A stretch of DNA of 43,262 nt from Phycisphaerae bacterium (GTDB taxonomy: Bacteria > Planctomycetota > Phycisphaerae > Phycisphaerales > SM1A02), in contig PKCS01000036.1 of the NCBI GenBank assembly GCA_002862305.1, forward strand, positions 1-43,262, read 5' to 3'. The translations under genes were made by a program, and so were the position numbers. Numbering within the stretch: position 1 is the stretch's first letter; the number at the start of each line of letters is the position of its first letter. This document shows, piece after piece, positions 9,271 through 18,746 of this stretch. The notes beneath the pieces were generated by a model. That model saw nothing but the letters and a program-made list of their open reading frames with translations, had not been told where the DNA came from and did not search any database.

Positions 9271-9399
9271 GCCGGCTCCTAGGCCCGACCCCGGGTCACG
9301 CGATGGTGACCGGTCCCGGCACGGCGTGAGGGACGAGCCTCCACCCCGTGGTGGTCGATCGACGCGGGATTGGATGCGTGACGCATGGGCATGGGATGC

Positions 9400-9771
9400 T
9401 CAACCGGGATCGTACTGGATCAGCTTCTCGACTCGATTGTCGGCATCGCAGATCACGACCCTGGGGCGGTGCGCCGAGAATTCCTGCTCGTCGAGGTGGC
9501 AGAAGCTCATGATGATCACCCGGTGACCGATCCCGGTCAGCTGGGCGGCGGCACCGTTCACCCCGATGATCCCGGACCCGGGCTCGCCCTCGAAGACGTA
9601 GGTCTCGAAACGGTTGGTGCTGTTGGCGTCCGCGACCAGGACCTTCTCGTTGACCCGGAGCCCGGTCGCGTCGAGCAGGTCGGAGTCGATGGTGATCGAG
9701 CCCGAATACTCGGGGTTGCACTGGGTCACGGTGGCCATGTGTATCTTGGCGTAGAGAGCTTCTCGCAGCAC
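9400..9771 (-). CDS. panD: Aspartate 1-decarboxylase precursor
   Basis: A 123-residue proenzyme that makes beta-alanine for pantothenate and coenzyme A. It aligns by eye with E. coli PanD over its length: MLREALYAKIHMATVTQ at the start, the self-processing site Gly24-Ser25 in EYSGSITID, where Ser25 becomes the pyruvoyl cofactor, then GSGIIGVNGAAAQ and GHRVIIMSF. Both halves expected after cleavage are complete. It lies 45 bases downstream of rsfS and is probably co-transcribed with it. The other pantothenate genes are not in the window. Confidence 0.95.
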   Translation of the reverse strand: MLREALYAKIHMATVTQCNPEYSGSITIDSDLLDATGLRVNEKVLVADANSTNRFETYVFEGEPGSGIIGVNGAAAQLTGIGHRVIIMSFCHLDEQEFSAHRPRVVICDADNRVEKLIQYDPG

Positions 9772-9816
9772 GTTCGTGATCTCCTCGATACCCGCAGGGT
9801 GCAGCGGGGGACGTCT

Positions 9817-10188
9817 TCAGTCCCAGTCGACCTTCCGACCCTCGCCCCAGAGCGTCTCTAGATCATAGTAGAGACGGTGTTCGGGCTCGAACAGGTGGAC
9901 GACGGTCTCCACGAAGTCGACGAGCACCCAGGTGGTCCCGGTGTCCCGGGTCGACTTGAAGTGCGGGGTGCCCCGCTCCTTCCCGAGGTCCTCGACGGAC
10001 TGGGCGGCGGTCTTCATCTGTCGTTCACTCGTGCCGGAGGCGATCAGGACGTAGTCGCAGACCTGGGACATGCCCCGCACGTCGAGGAGCATGACGTCCT
10101 CGCACTTGTCGTCCCGGAGGGTCCGGGCCGCCTCGATGGCGAACTCGAGGACCTCGGCTGGATCGGCGCTGGATCGTGATCGTGACAT
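9817..10188 (-). CDS. rsfS: Ribosomal silencing factor RsfS (Iojap/DUF143)
   Basis: A 123-residue protein of the Iojap family. It binds ribosomal protein uL14 on the large subunit and blocks subunit joining when nutrients are short. Recognised by DVMLLDVRGMSQVCDYVLIA, GTSERQMKTAAQSVED, and the C-terminal WVLVDFVETVVHLFEPEHR with YYDLETLW. Length and motif order are normal. It sits 77 bases after hppA with a hairpin between, and precedes panD. In many bacteria it neighbours nadD; that gene is absent here. Confidence 0.95.
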   Translation of the reverse strand: MSRSRSSADPAEVLEFAIEAARTLRDDKCEDVMLLDVRGMSQVCDYVLIASGTSERQMKTAAQSVEDLGKERGTPHFKSTRDTGTTWVLVDFVETVVHLFEPEHRLYYDLETLWGEGRKVDWD

Positions 10189-10206
10189 CTCGTCGTCCCA
10201 TGTGAA

Positions 10207-10228
10207 GGGGCGGTCCGTGGACCGCCCC
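10207..10228 (-). terminator. Hairpin between hppA and rsfS
   Basis: GGGGCGGTCC / GGACCGCCCC separated by two bases, which folds to a nine-pair stem with a four-base loop. It lies 37 bases after the hppA stop. There is no T tract on either strand, so it may be a weak terminator or an mRNA-stabilising hairpin. Confidence 0.45.
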
Positions 10229-10265
10229 TGGCTGGTTCATCCGGCGATGGCCCCGCGGGGACCGG

Positions 10266-12884
10266 TCATCCGAGCCCGAGCGCTCCGAGGACCATCGGGC
10301 TGACCTTGACGGTGAGGCCGGCGAAGACCACCGAGACGACGCTCACCAGCTTGATCAGAATGTTGAGGGCGGGGCCGGAGGTGTCCTTGAAGGGGTCACC
10401 GACGGTGTCACCGACCACCCCGGCCTTGTGGGCGTCGGATCCCTTGCCGCCGTGCTTTCCGGTCTCGATGTACTTCTTGGCGTTGTCCCAGGCTCCGCCC
10501 GCATTGGCCATGAAGATGGCCACCGCGAATCCGCAGACCAGCGCGCCGGCGAGCATGCCCATGACCCCGGCGACGCCGAGGACGACCCCCACCGCGATGG
10601 GGATCAGGACCGCCATGACCGAGGGCACCACCATCTCGCGAAGCGCCCCGGAGGTGGAGATGGTCACGCAGGAGGCGTAGTCGGGGTAGTTCTTGCCGTC
10701 CGCGGTGACCTCGAAGGGCCACTTCGTGGGATCGGCGATCTCGTCGTCGGACATCCCGTTGCTCTTGAAGGCCTTCTTCATGATCTCGAACTGGCGACGA
10801 CACTCCTGCATCATCGCGAAGGCCGCACGGCCCACCGCGTTCATGGTCATCGCGCAGAAGACGAAGACCATCATCACCCCGATGAAGAGTCCGGCGAGGA
10901 CCCTCGGGTTCATGAGCGTCACGTCGTAGTACGCCAGGACCTGGGGAAGGCTCGCCTCGGGGACCGGGGTGATCTCGACCAGCTGGGTGCCGTTGTTGAC
11001 CCCGGGGAAGCTCGCGGTCCAGGAGGTGGTACCGGGCGACCGGGTGATCGGGGCCCAGTTGTTCTGGTCGAGCTCGAGGTCGAGGATGCGCTGCACGCTG
11101 CGGTCGCTCATCAGGCCGCCCACGGTGCCGGGATCGTCCTTCGACTTGGCGATGGTGAACAGTCCCGAACCGATGTAGCGCGCGTAGCGGACCTCCTTGG
11201 AGTCCCCGACCATGTCGCCCTTGAGGGCGTCGTCGGAGGGGAAGTCGTCGTAGAAGGCGGCGGGCTGCCCGGTGACCGCCATGTCGTTCAGGTTCATCTT
11301 CACCGTGATCGCGAACGCCGCGAGGAGGGCGAGCGCGGTCAGGGCCGCGGAACCGATGGCGAAGCCCTTGCCGGTGGCGGCGGTGGTGTTGCCGAGCGAG
11401 TCGAGCATGTCGGTGCGTTCACGCACGAAGGCCGGCTGGTGCGTCATCTCCGCGTTGCCACCGGCGTTGTCGGCGATCGGTCCGTAGGCGTCGGTGGCCA
11501 GGGTGATGCCGAGGGTCGAGAGCATGCCGACCGCGGCGATGCCCACCCCGAAGACCCCGAGGAGGAAGTTCTCGTTGCCGTTGCAGAAGCTGAAGGCGAG
11601 GAGGATCGCGACGACGGTGGTCACCAGGGGGATCCAGGTCGAGCGCATGCCTTCCGCCACGCCGGCGATGATCACGGTCGCGGGACCGGTCTCGGCCTGT
11701 TCCGCGATCCGCTTGGTGGGGGCGAACTCGTAGCTGGTGAACTGTTCGGTCCCCCAGGCGATCACCAGGCCGCCAAGCAGGCCGACGGAGATGGCGATCA
11801 ACGGACGCCACCAGTCGAGCTGGATCTCCTCCGCGGCACTGGGCCCGAGCATGAACCAGAGCAGCACCGCACCGAGGGCGATGATCAATGCCGAGGAGAG
11901 CCAGACACCGGCGTGGAGGCTCTTGAGCAGCTGCGAGAAGGTCGCCCCCTCCTTCGCCTTCACGAAGAAGACGGCCAGGATGGAGCAGAGGATCCCGAGG
12001 CCGGCGAGTGCGGGAGGCACGGCGACCAGCTTGAGGGACCAGATCGCGGCGGCTTCCTCGGTCCGGCCGGCGAAGATGCCCACGCAGGCCGCGGCCGCGA
12101 GGGCCATCGCCGCGAGGATCGAACCGTAGTAGCTCTCGTAGAGGTCGGCGCCCATGCCGGCCACGTCACCCACGTTGTCGCCGACGTTGTCGGCGATGGT
12201 GGCGGGGTTCCGGGCATCGTCCTCGGGGATGCCGGCCTCGACCTTGCCGACGAGGTCCGCACCCACGTCGGCTGCCTTGGTGTAGATGCCGCCGCCGACC
12301 CTGGCGAACAGTGCCTGCAGGGAGGCGCCCATCGCGAAGGTCATGGTCACGGTGGTGATGTCGACCAGGCTGCCGAAATCGAAGATCTGGTAGAGAAGGA
12401 AGAACCAGACCGAGACGTCGAGGAGGGCGAACCCGACCACGCTGAGGCCCATCACCGCGCCCGCCCTGAAGGCGACCTTCAGGCCGCTGTCCAGCGACTT
12501 CTTGGCGGCGGCGGTGGTCCGGGCGGAGGCGTTGGTGGCGGTCTTCATTCCGAACCATCCACAGAGTCCGGAGAGCAGGCCCGCGATCGCGACCCCCAGC
12601 GGAGTCAGGATGTCCTGCAGCCCACCGAAGGCCATGGCGACCAGGACCCCGCAGAGGATCAGGAAGACGAGGATCACCTTGTTCCGCTGCTGGGCGAGGT
12701 ACGCGTAGGCGCCCTCGCGGACCGCCTGGGCGATCCTGACCATCTCGGGCTCGCCCTCGGTGTTCCGCATCAGTCCTCCATAGAAGACCAGGGCGAACAG
12801 CAGCGCGCAGATCGCGCCAAGGGGTGCGAGGAACCAGAACGGGGCGCTTTCCCAGAGATTGGGGGATTCAAGCAGGTGAAGCAT
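10266..12884 (-). CDS. hppA: Membrane-bound ion-pumping pyrophosphatase, K+-dependent type
   Basis: An 872-residue polytopic membrane enzyme that couples pyrophosphate hydrolysis to H+ or Na+ export. The substrate site is complete: GGGIYTKAADVGADLVGKVE, EDDARNPATIADNVGDNVGD (residues about 196-245), GPIADNAGGNAEM and the C-terminal GDTVGDPFKDTSGP. The segment GNTTAATGKGFAIGS has Ala where K+-independent enzymes have Lys, which marks the K+-dependent class. The pumped ion cannot be decided from this. The family is usually 660-770 residues; the extra length is mainly a loop between membrane segments at about residues 531-655 plus a shorter insertion after RRQFE. Upstream rpsU and downstream rsfS are on the same strand. 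Confidence 0.96.
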   Translation of the reverse strand: MLHLLESPNLWESAPFWFLAPLGAICALLFALVFYGGLMRNTEGEPEMVRIAQAVREGAYAYLAQQRNKVILVFLILCGVLVAMAFGGLQDILTPLGVAIAGLLSGLCGWFGMKTATNASARTTAAAKKSLDSGLKVAFRAGAVMGLSVVGFALLDVSVWFFLLYQIFDFGSLVDITTVTMTFAMGASLQALFARVGGGIYTKAADVGADLVGKVEAGIPEDDARNPATIADNVGDNVGDVAGMGADLYESYYGSILAAMALAAAACVGIFAGRTEEAAAIWSLKLVAVPPALAGLGILCSILAVFFVKAKEGATFSQLLKSLHAGVWLSSALIIALGAVLLWFMLGPSAAEEIQLDWWRPLIAISVGLLGGLVIAWGTEQFTSYEFAPTKRIAEQAETGPATVIIAGVAEGMRSTWIPLVTTVVAILLAFSFCNGNENFLLGVFGVGIAAVGMLSTLGITLATDAYGPIADNAGGNAEMTHQPAFVRERTDMLDSLGNTTAATGKGFAIGSAALTALALLAAFAITVKMNLNDMAVTGQPAAFYDDFPSDDALKGDMVGDSKEVRYARYIGSGLFTIAKSKDDPGTVGGLMSDRSVQRILDLELDQNNWAPITRSPGTTSWTASFPGVNNGTQLVEITPVPEASLPQVLAYYDVTLMNPRVLAGLFIGVMMVFVFCAMTMNAVGRAAFAMMQECRRQFEIMKKAFKSNGMSDDEIADPTKWPFEVTADGKNYPDYASCVTISTSGALREMVVPSVMAVLIPIAVGVVLGVAGVMGMLAGALVCGFAVAIFMANAGGAWDNAKKYIETGKHGGKGSDAHKAGVVGDTVGDPFKDTSGPALNILIKLVSVVSVVFAGLTVKVSPMVLGALGLG

Positions 12885-13052
12885 CGGGTCTAACCTTCTA
12901 GGGGGGAGTTTGACGGACGGGGACCTTCGGTGACGGACCTCGTTCCCGCAGGATCGTTTCGTGCAACGAGGCCCTTGAACGTGAAGTTTTCAGGTCTTTG
13001 GGGAGGCGAATCGACCCGGGGAAAGCAGAAACGGCGACTCCGGGTCCACGGT

Positions 13053-13241
13053 TCAGCGGACAACTCGGGCCACGCGGGCCGCCGACTTCCTGCTGTCCCG
13101 GCGGCGTCGCTCCGAGGGCTTCTCGTAGTACTGGCGCTTCTTGACCTCCTTGGTCAGCCCTTCCTTCTCGCACAACTTCTTGAAACGCCTGAGCATCTGT
13201 TCGACGCTTTCGCTGCCACGGGCCTTGATTCGAATCGCCAT
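13053..13241 (-). CDS. rpsU: 30S ribosomal protein bS21
   Basis: A 62-residue basic protein, MAIRIKARGSESVEQMLRRF to a C-terminus rich in Arg, typical of bS21, which sits near the mRNA exit and helps initiation. The open frame extends far upstream on paper, but the conserved N-terminus fixes the ATG at 13241, with a weak AGAAG just ahead. It has its own promoter (see 13297-13325) and is followed after 168 bases by hppA on the same strand. No clear terminator is visible between them, so read-through into hppA is possible. Confidence 0.93.
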   Translation of the reverse strand: MAIRIKARGSESVEQMLRRFKKLCEKEGLTKEVKKRQYYEKPSERRRRDSRKSAARVARVVR

Positions 13242-13296
13242 CTTCTGAAAGTCCTTGCTGCCGGGAGGCGTGAGCTCGGTAGGAGTGAAGCGGAAC

Positions 13297-13325
13297 ATTA
13301 CACTGCATCGCACCGGGGAACGCAA
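13297..13325 (-). promoter_or_regulatory. Promoter of rpsU (TTGCGT - 17 - TGTAAT)
   Basis: On the minus strand TTGCGT (13320-13325) and TGTAAT (13297-13302) are separated by 17 bases. This gives a leader of about 50 bases before the rpsU start. Confidence 0.5.
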
Positions 13326-13388
13326 CCCACCGCGGGATCCGGGACCGGCCCGGGCCCCCATGGCGAGCCGACAGGCCGGAAATACCCC

Positions 13389-14051
13389 ATGAGACTCCTT
13401 ATCGACACCTGCAACGTCCTGCACCGCACGGGGATCCTGCCACCCGACCTGGCGGGGGTGGACGAGACCGGGCTGGTGGGTCTGGTCCAGAACAGTCGCT
13501 ACCGCAATCTCAGGCTCGATTTTATGTGCGACGGTCCGGCACTGACCCCGGAAGGCCCCCGCGGCGCGGCGGCGGGCGGGCGTTGTCGCTTCTTCTTCGC
13601 CGGTCGCGACCGTTCCGCGGACTGCCTCATCATCGGGGCCATCAAGGACTCCTCGAGCCCCCGGAGGCTCCTGGTCGTCAGTTCGGACCGTACGATCCAG
13701 GTCGAGGCGCGAAAACGGCGTTCGCGGGTGCTCTGTGCGGATGACTTCCTCGCCCAGCTGGCCCACGACCACGATGCGCGGACCGGGGGGCAGGGACGGG
13801 GCGGCTCGCGTGCGGATGGACTGGGGCAGAGCACCCAGGAGTGGATGAGGGAGTTCGGGCTGGAGGACCACGGGTCGGAACCCGTTGTGGAGGAGGGGGA
13901 TGGGGACGCGGACGATGCACGCGACCCGATCCAGCATCCCCGGGAGGAGCGTCCGGAGGCGGGACCGGCTCCGGGATCGGAACCCGACGAGCGCTGGACC
14001 TGGCTGATGGAGGAGGCCGATCGACTTTGGAGAAAGCACGAGGGGCGGTAG
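13389..14051 (+). CDS. NYN-domain (YacP-like) nuclease
   Basis: A 220-residue protein whose first about 130 residues form an NYN/PIN-like fold. It opens MRLLIDTCNVLHRTG, with the first metal-binding Asp in the IDTCNV strand and the NVLHR turn typical of YacP/Rae1 relatives. Later acidic positions are in FFAGRDRSADCLI and VVSSDRTIQ, which fit the remaining metal ligands. Such proteins cut RNA; Rae1 works on ribosomes. The last 90 residues are charged, low-complexity and probably disordered, ending in a short helix. The ATG at 13389 is chosen because the conserved strand starts there; the frame runs open to 12930 but antisense to rpsU. pdxH follows after 26 bases, probably in one transcript. 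Confidence 0.8.
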   Translation: MRLLIDTCNVLHRTGILPPDLAGVDETGLVGLVQNSRYRNLRLDFMCDGPALTPEGPRGAAAGGRCRFFFAGRDRSADCLIIGAIKDSSSPRRLLVVSSDRTIQVEARKRRSRVLCADDFLAQLAHDHDARTGGQGRGGSRADGLGQSTQEWMREFGLEDHGSEPVVEEGDGDADDARDPIQHPREERPEAGPAPGSEPDERWTWLMEEADRLWRKHEGR

Positions 14052-14077
14052 GCCGGGATCGCCTACCATCGTTGACC

Positions 14078-14680
14078 ATGGACTTCGACTTCGACGCACC
14101 ACCCGACACCCCCCTCGATTCGATGCGAGCCTGGCTCCGCGACGCCGAGCGGGACACCGACCTTCCGAACCCCAACGCGATGAACCTGGCGACGGTGGAC
14201 GCGAACGGCCGACCGAGCGCCAGGATCGTGCTCCTGCGGGGACTGGACGAACGTGGCGCGAGGTTCTTCTCGAATCGCGAAAGCCGCAAGGGCGATGCGT
14301 TGAAGGCCCATGCGCACGCCGCCCTGACCTTCCACTGGGACGTCATGCTCCGGCAGCTCCGGATCGAGGGCCCCGTGGAACTGCTGGACGACGAGGCATC
14401 GGACGAGTACTGGAACCAGCGCCCGCGCGGGTCGCAGATCGCGGCCTGGGCGAGTCGACAGTCGAGGCCGGTCCCGGATCGGGAGACCTACCTCGACGCC
14501 TGCCGGGAGATGACCGATCGGTTCGAGGGCTGCGACGTCCCCCGCCCCCCCCACTGGGGCGGCTACCGGGTCGCCCTGCACCGGGTCGAGTTCTGGCAGG
14601 AGCGGGACTCCCGGATGCACGACCGCATGGTCTACGTGCGGCGGGACGATGGATGGTCGATCGAACGACTCTACCCCTGA
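14078..14680 (+). CDS. pdxH: Pyridoxamine/pyridoxine 5'-phosphate oxidase
   Basis: A 200-residue FMN enzyme that makes pyridoxal 5'-phosphate. Family hallmarks in order: NAMNLATVDANGRPSARIVLLRG, the FMN-binding SNRESRKGDAL and ALTFHW, RQLRIEGPVE, the RPRGSQIAAWAS segment, and the C-terminal PPHWGGYRV, FWQ and RMHDR followed by W..ERLYP. The last block carries the substrate-binding Arg and His. Length is close to E. coli PdxH (218). The ATG at 14078 is preferred over longer in-frame starts that overlap the nuclease gene. It is convergent with dnaE, 66 bases apart. Confidence 0.95.
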   Translation: MDFDFDAPPDTPLDSMRAWLRDAERDTDLPNPNAMNLATVDANGRPSARIVLLRGLDERGARFFSNRESRKGDALKAHAHAALTFHWDVMLRQLRIEGPVELLDDEASDEYWNQRPRGSQIAAWASRQSRPVPDRETYLDACREMTDRFEGCDVPRPPHWGGYRVALHRVEFWQERDSRMHDRMVYVRRDDGWSIERLYP

Positions 14681-14707
14681 CGCGCCTTGACGCGCCCTGA
14701 CGCGGGT
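14678..14707 (+). repeat. Three tandem copies of a 10-bp unit
   Basis: TGACGCGCCT, TGACGCGCCC and TGACGCGGGT follow each other directly, the first containing the pdxH stop codon. The function is unknown; it may be a slippage product. Confidence 0.7.
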
Positions 14708-14746
14708 CGGTGATCACGGACGGGTCCCCGGGGAATCGCCGGGAGG

Positions 14747-17700
14747 TCATCCGCTCTGGGCGTACTGCCGACGACCACGTCCGTTCCCCCGCCCCTGGCG
14801 CACCGCGGGAACGAATCCCCCGACCACCCGTACGTTCCCCATGCCGACGCGATCCTGCAGGGCCGATACCAGCTCCGGGGTGGGCACCACCCTGAACGAC
14901 CGGGTCCGCAGCGCGACGCGGTGGTCCTCGACGTCGACCAGCAACACGGTCTCGACCGAGCGGCCACGCGCGGGCGAGGCCTGCCCGGAGGCGGATTCCA
15001 GCACCTGGGCGACCTCCGTGATGGTCTCGATGCGATCCTCCGGCGTCTCGCCGGGCCGATCCCTGAACAGGACCTCGATGCGGGTCGCGAGGTGGGTCGA
15101 GGCATCGGTGATCGGGTAGGTGCACTCGATCTGGAGGTTCGGCTGCGCCCGGGCGAGGTCGACCGCCCCGGTGAACAGCAGGGTCCGATCCTTCTCGATC
15201 ATCCAGCCATACTCCTCGAAGGCCTCCGGGAACATCACGGCATCGAAGGAGCCCGACTTGTCCTCGATGGTGAGCATCGCCATCCGGTCCCCGCGCTTGG
15301 TGGTGACGGGACGGACGCGGGAGATCATCCCCGCGAGCACCGCGGCACTGCCCTGGGGCAGTTCCCCGAGTCCGGTGGCGGACGAGGTGCAGTACTCCTC
15401 GAGGATGGTGGAGTACTCGTCGAGGGGATGGCCGGAGACGTGGAAGCCGAGGGCGTCCTTCTCGTTGTTGAGGGTGGTCATGCGGTTCCAGGGCACGACG
15501 TCCTTGAGCATCGCCGCCGGCGACTCGGAATCGTCGGCGATGATCGACTCCGGGTCCCCGAAGAGCACCTCCTGGCCCGCTGCCCGGTCGCGGGCCAGCT
15601 GCTTGCCGGCGGAGACGGCTTCCGGGATGGTGGCGAGCATCGCCGCGCGATGCTCGATCCCGTGGACGCTGTCGAAGGCGCCCGCCTTGACCAGCAGCTC
15701 GATGGTCTTGCTGGTGGCGCGTCCGTGGTCCACCCGCTCGCAGAAGTCGTGCAGCGATCGATAGGGTCCGGACCGTTCCCGCTCGCCGATGATCGACCGG
15801 ATCGCATCCCGGCCGACGCCCCGGATCGCCCCGAGGCCGAATCGGATGTGACCGGTGCTGGTCGAGGGAGTCTCCTCGGGGTCGAAGACCACGGCGAAGT
15901 CGAATTCCGAGCGATTGATGTCGGGGGGCCTGACGTCGATCCCCACGTGCGGGTGTTCGGGCGTCGAGTCGGGCCACGGCACGCGGCGACAGCCCTCCAT
16001 GTAGCCGAACCAGTCCTCGACCTTCTTGGCCTGGCTCTCGTAGGTGAGCAGGGCGGCCATGTAGAACGCCGGGAAGTACGTCTTCAGGTACGCGGTCTGG
16101 TAGGCGACGATCGCGTATCCGGTCGAGTGGCTCTTGTTGAAACCGTAGCCGGCGAACTTGAGGATCAGGTCGAACAACTCGTTCGACTGGACCTCGTCGA
16201 TCCCCCGCGCCCCGGCGCCGGCGGTGAACTCCGAACGAGCGGAATCGATGACGTCGTGCTTCTTCTTGGAGATCGCCTTGATGATGGTGTACGCCTTGCG
16301 GAGGGGGATGTCACCCAGCTCGTGCAGGACCTGCATCACCTGCTCCTGGTACACCATGATCCCGCAGGTCTCCTCGGTGAGGCGATCCACGATCTCGTGG
16401 ATCCGGGGGACCTGCTGCCGGCCGTGCTTCCGGGCGACGTAGTCGGGGATCAGGTCCATGGGCCCGGGACGGAAGAGCGCGTTGGCGGCGATGAGGTCCT
16501 CGAGGCGCTCGGGGACCATGTCGATGAGCAGGCGGCGCATCCCGTCGGATTCGAACTGGAAGACCCCGTCGGTGTCGCCCCGCTGGAAGAGCCGGTACAC
16601 CCGCTCGTCGCCGAACTCGAGCCGATCGAGGTCCAGGGGGTGGGGTCGATCGTCCTGCGCTCCGTCCGCGGGGGGTTCCTGCCCGACCGCTCGCCACACC
16701 TCGTCCTCGGACAGGGCGCCCAGGATGAGCTGGCGGGCCCGCTCGATGGTCGAGAGCGTGCGCAGCCCGAGGAAGTCCATCTTCAGGAGCCCGCGGCGTT
16801 CACAGGTGGGACCGTCCCACTGGGTCACGATGTCGTCGCTGCCGGTGGCCTTGCACAGCGGGACGATGGTGTCCAGCGCCTGGGTGGCGATCACCACGCC
16901 GGCGGCGTGGATGCTGGAATGGCGCGCATGATCCTCGAGGGCACGGGCCTGTTCGATGACCCTGGACACCACGGGGCTCGCCTCGCACTCCTCGCGGATC
17001 CGGGGCTCCTTCACCAGGGCATCCTCGAAGGTGATGTTGAGTTCGTTGGGGATCAGGTTGGCGAGTCGCTGCCCCTCGGCGGGTTCGAGTCCCATCACGC
17101 GCGCGACGTCCTTGATCGCCGCCCGGGCCTTCAGGCGACCGAAGGTGATGATCTGGGCGACGTGCCCGTACTTCTGCTTGACGTGGTCGATCACCGCGGA
17201 GCGCTGGTCCTGGCACATGTCGATGTCGATGTCGGGGTACTCGGCCCGATCCGGGTCGGTGAACCGTTCGAAGAGCAGTCCGTACCGCTCGGGGCAGGCG
17301 TTGGACAGCCCCAGCACGTACCCCACCATGGTCCCCACGCCGGATCCACGGGCGTTGGTCGGGATCCCCCGCTGCCGGGACCAGTTGACGAAGTCCCAAA
17401 CGATCAGGAAGTACGCGCTGATGAACTTGTCGGCAAGGATCTTCAGTTCGCGGTCGAGCCGGGCCCGGATGTGGTCGGTGATGCCTCCGGGACCGTAGCG
17501 CCAGATCAGGCCTGCCTCGCAGAGGTCGCGAAGCGCCACGTCGCAGCTCTCCTTGAGCTGCTCGGCGGAGAGTCCCCCCGCGGCGGTCGAGTCGAAGGGC
17601 TGGAGCTCGAACCGGCTGCAGTACTCCTTGAACCATTCCGTGCGGTCTCCGGACTCGTAGACCGGGACCTTGCCGGGGTGGACCACCTTGACCACCGGGG

Positions 17701-18601
17701 CGTGGTTCTCCCCGGATCCGAGGTCGACGTCGCAGCGCTCCGCGATCCGCACGGTGTTGTCCAGGGCCTCGGGCTGGTCGGGGAACGTCTCCCGCATCTC
17801 ACCGGGGCTCTTGACGTAGAGCTCGGGCGGGTAGTGGAACCGGTTCTCGTCGGACTTGTTCTTGCCCATGCTGATGCAGCAGAGGGTGTCGTGGACGTCG
17901 TGGTCGCCGGCAAGCAGGAAGTGGGCGTCGTTGTCGGCGACCAGGGGCGCCCCGATCTCCCCGGCCAGTCGGACCAGATGGGGATTGATCGCCTCCTGCT
18001 GGGCGATGTGTCGCTGGAGCTCGACGAAGAAGCAGGGCTCGCCCCGCTCGTTGACCCCGAAGACGTCCCGGTGCCAGCGAGCCTCGGCCAGCGCGGCCTC
18101 CCAGTGCTCCTCGGTCCCGTGCCGTTCGAACAGTTCGAGGTGGTGCGCGAGCGAGGAGCCGAGGTGCCCGTTGATCGCGATGAGGCCCTCGCAGTGCGAT
18201 TCGAGCATCGACTTGTCGGTTCGCGGCTTGTAGTAGAAACCGTTGATGAACGCGTCCGAGGACAGCTTCATGAGGTTGCGCCACCCGACCATGGTCTCCG
18301 CGAGCAGCACCAGGTGGAAGCCCCCGAAGGTGGACTCGGTGCGGGTGCGTTCGGTCCTCGAGGAGGGGGCGACGTAGGCCTCGATGCCGAGGATGGGCTT
18401 GATCCCCTCCCGACGGGCGTGGTCGTGGAACTCGACCGCGGCGTGGAGGTTCCCGTGGTCGGTGATCGCCACCGCATCCATCCCGAGCTCCTTCACCCGG
18501 GCGACCAGCGCCCGGACGGTGTTGCCGCCGTCGAGCAGCGAGTACTCGCTGTGCAGGTGCAGGTGGACGAATCCTTGCTCGGGATCTGGGGACGTGGGCA
18601 T
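14747..18601 (-). CDS. dnaE: DNA polymerase III alpha subunit (DnaE1 type)
   Basis: A 1284-residue replicative polymerase. The start is set at the ATG at 18601, with AAGGAGG five bases upstream, giving MPTSPDPEQGFVHLHLHSEY; the open frame extends 120 codons further without homology. Order: PHP domain (HLHLHSEYSLLDG, AITDHGNLH), palm with the catalytic acid cluster YPDIDIDM near residue 455, HAAGVVIA in the fingers/thumb, FQFESDGM, the SHSTGYA segment, helix-hairpin-helix (GAIRGVGRDAI), and a C-terminal OB fold and tail. The family usually reads PDIDIDF; here the Phe is Met. A proofreading subunit is not encoded nearby. It is convergent with pdxH and divergent from the small membrane protein at 18747. 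Confidence 0.96.
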   Translation of the reverse strand: MPTSPDPEQGFVHLHLHSEYSLLDGGNTVRALVARVKELGMDAVAITDHGNLHAAVEFHDHARREGIKPILGIEAYVAPSSRTERTRTESTFGGFHLVLLAETMVGWRNLMKLSSDAFINGFYYKPRTDKSMLESHCEGLIAINGHLGSSLAHHLELFERHGTEEHWEAALAEARWHRDVFGVNERGEPCFFVELQRHIAQQEAINPHLVRLAGEIGAPLVADNDAHFLLAGDHDVHDTLCCISMGKNKSDENRFHYPPELYVKSPGEMRETFPDQPEALDNTVRIAERCDVDLGSGENHAPVVKVVHPGKVPVYESGDRTEWFKEYCSRFELQPFDSTAAGGLSAEQLKESCDVALRDLCEAGLIWRYGPGGITDHIRARLDRELKILADKFISAYFLIVWDFVNWSRQRGIPTNARGSGVGTMVGYVLGLSNACPERYGLLFERFTDPDRAEYPDIDIDMCQDQRSAVIDHVKQKYGHVAQIITFGRLKARAAIKDVARVMGLEPAEGQRLANLIPNELNITFEDALVKEPRIREECEASPVVSRVIEQARALEDHARHSSIHAAGVVIATQALDTIVPLCKATGSDDIVTQWDGPTCERRGLLKMDFLGLRTLSTIERARQLILGALSEDEVWRAVGQEPPADGAQDDRPHPLDLDRLEFGDERVYRLFQRGDTDGVFQFESDGMRRLLIDMVPERLEDLIAANALFRPGPMDLIPDYVARKHGRQQVPRIHEIVDRLTEETCGIMVYQEQVMQVLHELGDIPLRKAYTIIKAISKKKHDVIDSARSEFTAGAGARGIDEVQSNELFDLILKFAGYGFNKSHSTGYAIVAYQTAYLKTYFPAFYMAALLTYESQAKKVEDWFGYMEGCRRVPWPDSTPEHPHVGIDVRPPDINRSEFDFAVVFDPEETPSTSTGHIRFGLGAIRGVGRDAIRSIIGERERSGPYRSLHDFCERVDHGRATSKTIELLVKAGAFDSVHGIEHRAAMLATIPEAVSAGKQLARDRAAGQEVLFGDPESIIADDSESPAAMLKDVVPWNRMTTLNNEKDALGFHVSGHPLDEYSTILEEYCTSSATGLGELPQGSAAVLAGMISRVRPVTTKRGDRMAMLTIEDKSGSFDAVMFPEAFEEYGWMIEKDRTLLFTGAVDLARAQPNLQIECTYPITDASTHLATRIEVLFRDRPGETPEDRIETITEVAQVLESASGQASPARGRSVETVLLVDVEDHRVALRTRSFRVVPTPELVSALQDRVGMGNVRVVGGFVPAVRQGRGNGRGRRQYAQSG

Positions 18602-18746
18602 CCTGCCTCCTTCTGCACGCGCAGTACCCGATGGTACCTCCCGGAAGCCGCGTTCTGGCGGAAATACCGGGCATTGACAGCCTTTGCACCGGGACCACGC
18701 ACCACCGGGCGGGCGGGTGCGTACAGTGTCCGTCGAGGAGCCCGCC

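Noticed and set aside
18674-18727. TTGACA and TACAGT as one promoter before the small membrane protein
   Set aside because: They are 42 bases apart, so they cannot form one promoter; only the TACAGT is kept as a weak -10 candidate.
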